A stretch of DNA of 38,321 nt. Source: an uncultured Alistipes sp. Lineage in GTDB: Bacteria; Bacteroidota; Bacteroidia; Bacteroidales; Rikenellaceae. How positions within the stretch are numbered: the first letter of the stretch is position 1; every line of letters starts with the position of its first letter. Both the position numbers and the translations under genes were made by a program. A model generated the notes under the pieces. The model worked only from the letters and a program-made list of their open reading frames with translations, was not told where the DNA came from and searched no databases. The DNA is taken from contig CALUOX010000016.1 of NCBI GenBank assembly GCA_944322375.1, positions 1-38,321 of the forward strand. The letters are read 5' to 3'. Below are positions 32,368 to 38,321 of the stretch, piece after piece.

Positions 32368-34332
32368 ATGAAGAACTTCTTTTTGAAATTCGCACTTTGT
32401 GCGTTGCTGTGCATCCCGCTGCTTGCAATGGAGGGGTGCAGCAAGGACTCGACGGATGAGAAGACTCAGGGCCCGGCTCCCGTGCTGACGGTCAAGCTTG
32501 CCGATACGAATACATTGAATGTCTCTGCCGCCGGCGGACCGATCACGCTGTCCTACGAGGTGGCGAATCCGGTCGAGGGAAAGACTGTGTCGGCGTCGAG
32601 CAGGGATTCCTGGATTCATGATATCGACGTCTCGGTCGCAGGCAAGGTCAGCTTTGTCGTGGGTGAGAATACGACGGATGATCTGGTGCGTACCGGTACG
32701 GTCGTTCTGAGCTATCCCGGGGCGGAAGATGTTACGGTCAATGTCGCGCAGGAGGCTCCGGCCGTGCCGATCCGTCTTGAGGTGACGAACGTCTCGCTGC
32801 ATGCGGCCGCTGTCGAAGGCAAGGCCGATGATCCGTCGCTGACGTTCCTGTTCGGCGTGGTGAAGAAGAGCGAATACGATGCTTTGGGCGGTTCGGACAA
32901 GTTCATCGAACAGCAGCTTGCCGATCTGACCGTCGAGGCCGACGAGTGGTTTATGAGCCTGCCCGAGTATCTGGATTTCATGTTCAGCATGTGGGAGGAG
33001 GAAGAGTCTCACAAGGGCGTTTACGACAACCTGGAGATGGATACGGAGTATTACGCCTATGCCTACGGCATCAACGTGAAGGCGGAGGTTACGACCCGCG
33101 TGGTGCTGAAGTCGTTCCGGACCGAGGCGATGAAGACGATCGCATTCAATCTGTCGGCAACGGATCTGGCCCAAACGACTGCAACGCTGAAGGCCGCTCC
33201 CGACCGAAACGATACATACTACTATCTGGGATATATCCAGAAGTCGGAGTATGAAAATTCGTTCCAGAGCAACGATCAGGAGGTGATCAACAACGTGCTG
33301 GGAATGATCCGCCTGTCGATCGGCTCCGACGGTTCGCAGTTGATTCAACTGCCGAACGTCTTCAAGGGGAACGGATCGCTGCCCGTGAGCGGACTGCTGC
33401 CCGAAACGGATTATTACGCCATCGCGTTCGGTATCGACATGTATGTCTCGGAGTGCACGGCCCTGTCGAAGGTTGCATTCAAGACGGAAGCCGTGGAGAT
33501 AACGGATGACTGCACGTTCGACGTGACGATCGGCGATGTCAATTCGATGCTGATCAACTTCGTTGTCGTGCCGTCGAAGAGCACCACGCGCTATTTCTCG
33601 ACGATTCGTGCCACGAAAGATGTCGAGAACCTGACGGCTTCTCAGGTTGCCGATGACGAGATCGCCTTCCAGAACGGCTTCATGCCGCCGATCGACTGGA
33701 AGACGGATCCCCGGATCTTTACGGGTGAGAAGAGTCTGAATTCGCGTATAGATCTGGGTGTTACGATCATCAAGCCCGAAACGGACTATACGGTGTATGT
33801 CTTCGGAGTAAGCGAAGAGGGCGTCCGGACGACGGCGGTTGCAACGAAGAGCGTGAAGACGACATCGGTGGTACCCTCGTCGATGACGCTGGAGATTACG
33901 GACGTGACGGCCGGTTCGGAGACGGATCCGAACGATTTATTCGGCGGCCAGATCTATTTCTTCACCTATGGAGTCGATCCGACGGTTGACAACGAGTACT
34001 ATTATACGGGAGCCGTGAAGAAGAGCGAATACGATTCGTTCGGCGGAGACGACGCAGCCTTCATGTCGAGCGTGATCGAATCGGCCGGCGAGTCGATCAT
34101 CATGAACTGCTACATGGGCGAGAACAACGGAACGTTGACGGAGACTCCGACCCTGTTCAAGGTTTCGTATGACTACAAGGGAAACTCCATCGCTTCGGGT
34201 GAGGATTATTATCTGTTTGCGTTCGGCTACATGGGCGGAACATCCGCAACGACGGCATTGTTCAAGGTCTCGGCGAAGAGCTCGGGCGAGAGCAGCGGCG
34301 GCGGTGACGGCGGCTGGTGGCCGGAATGGTAG
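32368..34332 (+). CDS. Lipoprotein with BACON-like and repeated FN3-like domains
   Basis: A 654-residue lipoprotein with signal peptide 1-23 and lipidated Cys24 (AMEGC). Residues 35-115 look like a BACON domain (LNVSAAGGPITLSYEV ... DLVRTGTVVLSYPGAEDVTVNV). Four repeats follow, each ending in an FN3-like strand such as METDTEYYAYAYGI, LLPETDYYAIAFGI, IKPETDYTVYVFGV or SGEDYYLFAFGY. Between repeats are KKSEYD/QKSEYE motifs, which recur at least three times. The C-terminus is a Ser/Gly-rich tail ending GGWWPEW. A surface or periplasmic binding role is likely, ligand unknown. It is monocistronic: promoter at 32293-32323 and terminator at 34376-34414. The start at 32368 is fixed by the signal peptide. 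Confidence 0.85.
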   Translation: MKNFFLKFALCALLCIPLLAMEGCSKDSTDEKTQGPAPVLTVKLADTNTLNVSAAGGPITLSYEVANPVEGKTVSASSRDSWIHDIDVSVAGKVSFVVGENTTDDLVRTGTVVLSYPGAEDVTVNVAQEAPAVPIRLEVTNVSLHAAAVEGKADDPSLTFLFGVVKKSEYDALGGSDKFIEQQLADLTVEADEWFMSLPEYLDFMFSMWEEEESHKGVYDNLEMDTEYYAYAYGINVKAEVTTRVVLKSFRTEAMKTIAFNLSATDLAQTTATLKAAPDRNDTYYYLGYIQKSEYENSFQSNDQEVINNVLGMIRLSIGSDGSQLIQLPNVFKGNGSLPVSGLLPETDYYAIAFGIDMYVSECTALSKVAFKTEAVEITDDCTFDVTIGDVNSMLINFVVVPSKSTTRYFSTIRATKDVENLTASQVADDEIAFQNGFMPPIDWKTDPRIFTGEKSLNSRIDLGVTIIKPETDYTVYVFGVSEEGVRTTAVATKSVKTTSVVPSSMTLEITDVTAGSETDPNDLFGGQIYFFTYGVDPTVDNEYYYTGAVKKSEYDSFGGDDAAFMSSVIESAGESIIMNCYMGENNGTLTETPTLFKVSYDYKGNSIASGEDYYLFAFGYMGGTSATTALFKVSAKSSGESSGGGDGGWWPEW

Positions 34333-34375
34333 TCTGAACGGTATATGCTCGGTCCGCCGGATTGGGCGGATAAAA

Positions 34376-34414
34376 GGAGCGCGGCACAATGCATGTGCCG
34401 CGCTCCCTGTTTTT
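34376..34414 (+). terminator. Intrinsic terminator of the repeat-domain lipoprotein
   Basis: A perfect 13-bp GC-rich stem (34376-34388 with 34394-34406), 5-nt loop, and five T at 34410-34414. It lies 44 bp after the stop codon. Confidence 0.9.
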
Positions 34415-35079
34415 GCCTGTGCCGGCAATATGGGCGAAGAGAAGATATCCGGCTTACATCCGACGCCTTCTCATGCAGGGTTGCCCGCCCCTGCGGCGAA
34501 GCCGTTCAATCAAGCGTCTCTTCTTGCCGGGTGTCCGGTAGCGGTTCCGGAAGAAACGTCTCTTTCCGATTGAAGCCCCATTCGTAGCGATATTCGGCCT
34601 CTTCGATCCTGACAACGAGCTCCATCCGGCAACCCTTTACCCGTTTGACATGGATAAATCCGCAGAGGGACGCTCCCGGATGCCCCACCCTGCCGTTTTA
34701 GTTGCTTGATATTCCGGCTTATTCTTCTGTGCATGGTCGAAGCCGGAAATTCGTCGGAGACGAGAACCGGATGCCTTTCTTTTTGTGTGATTTGTTTTGC
34801 AGAGAGGTCGAAGGCCGCAGTTGAAGAGAACTGTTTGCTGAAAGAGCGTGAATTGGTCGGGGAACAGGAGTCTTTGTTGCTTGACAGTATCCTCCTTCCG
34901 ACAGTGTTAGGCGAGGCGGTGTTTCAGATAAGGCAGTAGTTGTTTGCGCTTGTCACGTTCTGTCGGGGGTGGTGGGTGCGTTGATCGGTATCAGCCCGTT
35001 TTTCATTGGCCTTCCTTGCTTTGGTAAACAGACTGTTGATATACGGCGGCGTTACATTGTTCTGTGCCCGAGTATTCAC
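34415..35079. other. Unexplained ~665-bp spacer
   Basis: I see no recognisable gene. Frames of 60-77 codons exist on both strands (for example 34506-34688 minus and 34706-34939 plus), but their peptides match no family, lack consistent starts and overlap each other. Base composition drifts lower in GC from about 34700 to 35080. It may be a decayed gene or hold a small RNA; no signal decides. Confidence 0.4.
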
Positions 35080-35107
35080 AAAAAAGGAGCCTCGGAAAAG
35101 GCCCCTT
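35080..35107 (-). terminator. Terminator of the tRNA-Leu gene
   Basis: On the minus strand a 9-bp stem with one G.T pair (35083-35091 with 35099-35107) is followed by a run of T (35085 to 35081). It starts 3 nt beyond the tRNA 3' end. Confidence 0.75.
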
Positions 35108-35109
35108 TG

Positions 35110-35191
35110 TACGGGTAAAGGGACTCGAACCCCCACGCTGCAAAGCATCAGATCCTAAGTCTGACGTGTCTACCAATTCCACCATACCCGC
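35110..35191 (-). tRNA. tRNA-Leu, anticodon UAG
   Basis: An 82-nt type II tRNA. Acceptor strand GCGGGTA pairs with TACCCGT, leaving a G1.U72 wobble and discriminator A; CCA is not encoded. The D arm has the ATTGGTAGAC sequence. The anticodon stem TCAGA/TCTGA encloses loop CTTAGGA, giving anticodon UAG. A long variable arm TGCTTTGCAGCG follows, then the T loop TTCGAGT. The T stem has two G.U pairs. A -7 element lies just upstream and a terminator just downstream, so it is a single-gene unit. Confidence 0.95.
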
Positions 35192-35201
35192 AGATCTCCC
35201 G

Positions 35202-35209
35202 CAAAGGTA
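35202..35209 (-). promoter_or_regulatory. -7 element for tRNA-Leu
   Basis: Minus-strand TACCTTTG (35209 to 35202) matches TAnnTTTG and ends 11 nt before the tRNA 5' end, so the leader is only a few bases. No clear -33. Confidence 0.55.
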
Positions 35210-35316
35210 GTCATTTTTTTCAGATTCATCACCCTTCGGTTTCCCCTTTCGACGCGACGCCTCGTCCGCCCGCAACATCGATTGCTCCCGATTGAGTCCG
35301 GTTGAGGAAAAAATCG

Positions 35317-35324
35317 TATCTTTG
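35317..35324 (+). promoter_or_regulatory. -7 element for the FAD dehydrogenase
   Basis: TATCTTTG is a consensus -7; TTGA at 35292-35295 (21-nt spacer) is a weak -33. Transcription near 35331 gives a ~20-nt leader to ATG 35350. It is divergent to the tRNA promoter. Confidence 0.55.
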
Positions 35325-35349
35325 TTCCTGTTATCGTGATCTTGTCGCC

Positions 35350-36909
35350 ATGCCCAAAACCGTTGTCTTGACACTCCGTCCCGATGTGGCGGCCGATGCG
35401 CGGCGCTATGAACCGTTGGCCGCACGTGCCGCCGGTGTCGCCGAACAGGACATCGCCTTGCTGAGGGTCGTTAAACGTTCGATCGATGCCCGGCAGCGTC
35501 AGCCGAAGATCCATCTGACGCTCGAGCTCTATGTCGATCGGGAACCGCTTCCGGCTCCCGTACATTTCGACTATCCGCAGGTCGGAAACAGAACAGAGGT
35601 CGTGGTTGTCGGATCCGGCCCCGCTGGTCTCTTTGCCGCGCTGCGGCTCATCGAACGGGGATACAGACCCATCCTCCTCGAGCGGGGGAAACCCGTGCTT
35701 GACCGGAAACGGGACGTGGCCCGCATCAACCGGAACGGTGCGGTGGATCCCGATTCGAATTATGCCTTCGGGGCGGGCGGTGCAGGCACCTTCTCCGATG
35801 GGAAACTCTTTACCCGCAGCAAAAAACGCGGCGACTACAACAAGGCGCTGCAGACGCTCGTCTTCCACGGCGCAGCCGAAGAGATCCTCTATGAGGCGCA
35901 TCCGCATATCGGCACCGACAAGCTGCCGCGTATCATTACGAACATCTGCCGGACCATCGAGAATGCCGGCGGAGAGCTCCATTTCGGCTGTCGGGTGACG
36001 GGTTTCGACCTGCACGACGGCAGGATTGTCGGCGTGCGGTGTGGCGAGGAACGGATTGCGGGGGCTGCCGTTGTCCTGGCAACGGGACATTCGGCCCGGA
36101 ATGTCTATGAAACGCTGGTGCACAGCGGCATACGTGTCGAGGCAAAACCCTTTGCCATGGGCGTGCGGATCGAACACCCGCAGCTGCTGATCGATTCGAT
36201 CCAGTATCATTGCCGCGAACGGGGACCGTATTTGCCCGCAGCCTCCTATTCGCTGGTAAGTCAGGTCAACGGTCGTGGCGTTTATTCGTTCTGCATGTGT
36301 CCCGGCGGTTTTATCGTTCCGGCGATGACCGATGCGGCGCAGTCGGTCGTAAACGGCATGTCGCCGTCGCAGCGGAACTCTCCCTATGCCAATTCGGGGC
36401 TGGTGACGGAGATCCGGCTCGAAGATTTCGCCGCCTTGCGGGACGAGTGGGGGGAGTTGGCCGGCATGCGATTCCAGCAGTTGTTCGAGGAGGCGGCCCG
36501 ACGTTACGGCGGGGCAGCACAGATTGCACCCGCACAGCGGGTGGCCGATTTTGTTGCGGGGCGGGCAAGTACAACCTTACCCTCCACCTCCTATCTTCCC
36601 GGTATCGTTGCGTCGCGGCTCGACCGGTGGATGCCGCAGCTTGTTGCGCAGCGGCTGCGGGAGGGTTTGCGGATGTTCGATCGCCGCATGCACGGTTTTG
36701 TGACCAACGAGGCGGTCCTGTTGGGGGTCGAGTCGCGGACTTCGACGCCGGTGCGTATTCCCCGGGATGCCGCAACGTTGATGCATCCCGAGGTGCGGGG
36801 ACTCTTTCCGGCAGGCGAGGGGGCCGGTTATGCCGGCGGAATCATCTCGGCCGCGCTCGACGGGGAACGTATTGCCGATGCTGTTGCGGCGTATGTTGGT
36901 GGAGTCTGA
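35350..36909 (+). CDS. FAD-dependent dehydrogenase (NAD/FAD-utilising, YtfN/COG2509-like)
   Basis: A 519-residue flavoprotein. An N-terminal ferredoxin-like domain of about 75 residues precedes the Rossmann fold EVVVVGSGPAGLFAALRL (about 83-100) that binds FAD. FGAGGAGTFSDGKLFTR (about 135-151) and VLATGHSARNVYETL (about 238-252) are diagnostic of this COG2509-type family. YSFCMCPGGFIVPA and the C-terminal GLFPAGEGAGYAGGI, a second FAD contact, follow. The reaction is unknown; an oxidoreductase role is all that can be said. The start at 35350 is chosen because the longer frame (from 35302) contains the -7 element. Confidence 0.88.
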   Translation: MPKTVVLTLRPDVAADARRYEPLAARAAGVAEQDIALLRVVKRSIDARQRQPKIHLTLELYVDREPLPAPVHFDYPQVGNRTEVVVVGSGPAGLFAALRLIERGYRPILLERGKPVLDRKRDVARINRNGAVDPDSNYAFGAGGAGTFSDGKLFTRSKKRGDYNKALQTLVFHGAAEEILYEAHPHIGTDKLPRIITNICRTIENAGGELHFGCRVTGFDLHDGRIVGVRCGEERIAGAAVVLATGHSARNVYETLVHSGIRVEAKPFAMGVRIEHPQLLIDSIQYHCRERGPYLPAASYSLVSQVNGRGVYSFCMCPGGFIVPAMTDAAQSVVNGMSPSQRNSPYANSGLVTEIRLEDFAALRDEWGELAGMRFQQLFEEAARRYGGAAQIAPAQRVADFVAGRASTTLPSTSYLPGIVASRLDRWMPQLVAQRLREGLRMFDRRMHGFVTNEAVLLGVESRTSTPVRIPRDAATLMHPEVRGLFPAGEGAGYAGGIISAALDGERIADAVAAYVGGV

Positions 36910-36978
36910 AAAGTTGAGGGCGGTCCTCCGTCGGAAAAGGCGGCGCAAGAGGGCGGGGAGGAAGCGTACGATTGTAGT

Positions 36979-37878
36979 ATGAGTGAAACGAAATATCCGA
37001 GATTCTCACTGATCTGCTGCTCGATAGATCCGGCGGCGGCAGGGGAGCTGCATCGTAACGTTGCGGCGACGATCGGTGAACCGTTTGAATTTATTGCCTG
37101 GGACAACCGGAGTGCTGGCGTGGGCCTGTGCGAGGTGTACAACGGTTGTGCTTCGCGGGCGAAGGGTGATTTTCTCTGTTTCGTCCATGAGGATGTACGT
37201 TTCCTGACCCGGAACTGGGGCGAGGCAATCGCCCGAAAACTCGCCGAGGCCGATTGCGGGGTCATCGGATTTGCAGGCAGCACCCTCAAGTTGAGGCGGT
37301 TGTCGGCCTGGCTGCAGGGGGTGGGCGACATGCGGGCGAACTATGTCCAGTACATGGGCTCGAAAAAGCACCTCCATGCCAGAAATCCCGACGGCAGGGA
37401 CTTCTCCGCCGTGGTGACGCTCGACGGAATGTGTATGGCGGCTCGCCGCGATGTGTGGAGTGCCGTGCGTTTCGATGCGGCGACCTTCCCGGGATTCCAT
37501 TGCTATGACCTCGATTTTACGACGGCTGTCACGGCCGCCGGCTTCCGGAATTATGTCTGCAATACGGTGCTCGTCGAACATTTCTCGGCCGGGGCCTACT
37601 CCCGGGCATGGCTGGAGGCTCTGAAGACCTATCATGACAAATGGGCCGGACGACTGCCTCTGAGCGTCGAACCGCTCGATGAACGGCAGCTTGCCGCTCT
37701 GGATCGTCGGGTCGAAGCCTCTTTCCTGAAGCTGCTTTGTCAGAAACGGCTGTTCGATGTCTGCGGGGTTCGCGAGATTGCCGGTTACGTGAAGCGCTAT
37801 CCCTGTCATGCAACCTCCTGGATGCTGCCGGTGAAATACTTGAAGTACAGACTTAAATCTCTTGTGAAACATGGCTGA
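36979..37878 (+). CDS. GT-A glycosyltransferase-like protein
   Basis: A 299-residue protein with a short nucleotide-sugar transferase core. FSLICCSIDPAAAGEL opens the fold, and AKGDFLCFVHEDVRFL (about 61-76) carries the acidic pair in place of DxD. TLDGMCMAARRDVW (about 151-164) and FPGFHCYDLDFTTAVTAAGF (about 172-191) are typical of the Glyco_tranf_2_5 group. Donor and acceptor are unknown. Its stop overlaps the next gene's start by 8 bp, so both are translated together; with the DUF5672 gene they may begin a glycan-assembly cluster that continues beyond the window. Confidence 0.78.
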   Translation: MSETKYPRFSLICCSIDPAAAGELHRNVAATIGEPFEFIAWDNRSAGVGLCEVYNGCASRAKGDFLCFVHEDVRFLTRNWGEAIARKLAEADCGVIGFAGSTLKLRRLSAWLQGVGDMRANYVQYMGSKKHLHARNPDGRDFSAVVTLDGMCMAARRDVWSAVRFDAATFPGFHCYDLDFTTAVTAAGFRNYVCNTVLVEHFSAGAYSRAWLEALKTYHDKWAGRLPLSVEPLDERQLAALDRRVEASFLKLLCQKRLFDVCGVREIAGYVKRYPCHATSWMLPVKYLKYRLKSLVKHG

Positions 37879-38321
37879 TCTGCATCGTTCGCTCGTTCGT
37901 GTCGTTGTCCCCGTTTACCGGGAGCTGACTGCCGACGAGGAGGCTTCGTTGCGTAACAATGTGCGTGTGCTCGCGGCATGGCCCTTTGTGGTGCTGCATC
38001 CCGAGGATGTTGCGCCGCCGGCCTGTTGTCGGGAGTTGGGCCTCGAAACCCGTCCCGTCAGCGGCGAGTGGCTCGGAAGTCGCAACGGAATCGCCGGATA
38101 TAATCGCATGATGCTTTCGGAGACATTCTATGCCTGTTTTGCCGATACGGAGTATATCCTGATCTGCCATCCCGATGCATGGATATTCCGCGATGAACTC
38201 GAATCGTGGTGCCGGCGCGGATATGACTGTGTGGCGGCCCCCTGGCTGAGACGTCCGTTTTACGATCTGCCGCTGGTGAAGCAGTACATGCAGTGGCGCG
38301 ATGCGGCGAAAAGACGGAAGG
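37871..38321 (+). CDS. DUF5672-family protein, truncated by window end
   Basis: The first 150 codons of a gene running off the window. VRVVVPVYRELTADEEASL (about 9-27), the PVSGEWLGSRNGIAGYNRMM region (about 61-80) and YILICHPDAWIFRDELESW (about 95-113) match the DUF5672 family found in polysaccharide loci; PDAW is in the place of a DxD-like metal site. A glycosyltransferase-like function is inferred. The ATG at 37871 lies within the end of the preceding gene. Confidence 0.75.
   Translation, partial: MADLHRSLVRVVVPVYRELTADEEASLRNNVRVLAAWPFVVLHPEDVAPPACCRELGLETRPVSGEWLGSRNGIAGYNRMMLSETFYACFADTEYILICHPDAWIFRDELESWCRRGYDCVAAPWLRRPFYDLPLVKQYMQWRDAAKRRK

Overview
The window looks like chromosomal DNA of a Bacteroidota bacterium, most likely an Alistipes-like member of the Bacteroidales. 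Three things support this: lipoproteins with a CKDYDDD-type start, Bacteroidota promoters (TTTG, about 20 nt, TAnnTTTG) in place of the classical -35/-10, and lineage-typical genes (DUF4271, MG2/plug proteins, YjgP/YjgQ permease, DUF5672). GC is high (roughly 55-60%). I see no transposase, phage gene, CRISPR array or plasmid function. Much of the window is housekeeping, with repeat-rich and low-complexity spacers between genes.

Layout. 1-3908: a terminator, a 1135-residue surface lipoprotein (minus strand), and its control region with a strong promoter and two identical-core palindromes 100 bp apart, facing a small XRE regulator (3909). 4128-5493: a gene-poor stretch holding a 7-bp microsatellite and a five-unit ~85-bp tandem array whose right edge is a full promoter for the next operon. 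5494-10071: LysE-type exporter, cmk, ispH, a small membrane protein, S41 peptidase. 10072-14237: a purine-rich spacer, a sensor kinase, DUF4271, hemD, rnpA, yidD. 14478-19432 (minus strand): LTA-synthase-like enzyme, upp, hflX, tonB. 19781-23728: rlmN, a 13-bp tandem repeat, and an MG2/plug protein. 23883-26309 (minus strand): rsmG, ECF sigma factor, GT2 glycosyltransferase. 26431-34332: tgt, LptF/LptG-like permease, PASTA protein, RluD-type synthase, a plug/TonB_C protein, a BACON/FN3-type lipoprotein. 34333-38321: terminator, an unexplained spacer, tRNA-Leu(UAG), an FAD dehydrogenase and two glycosyltransferase-type genes, the last cut by the window end.

Themes. RNA modification and processing is well represented (rlmN, rsmG, tgt, RluD, rnpA, tRNA-Leu). 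Envelope biogenesis is the other theme (LTA-synthase-like enzyme, LptF/LptG-like permease, yidD, glycosyltransferases, S41 protease, surface lipoproteins). Energy-coupled transport appears as one classical TonB plus two proteins carrying receptor plug-like sequence without a barrel.

The most unusual signals are: the paired palindromes at the lipoprotein/XRE locus; the promoter-bearing 85-bp array; a low-GC island that covers only the plug-like domain of the MG2 protein; the plug-TonB_C fusion; a Tgt that has lost the usual zinc cysteines; and sense-strand purine-loaded spacers upstream of four membrane-protein genes.
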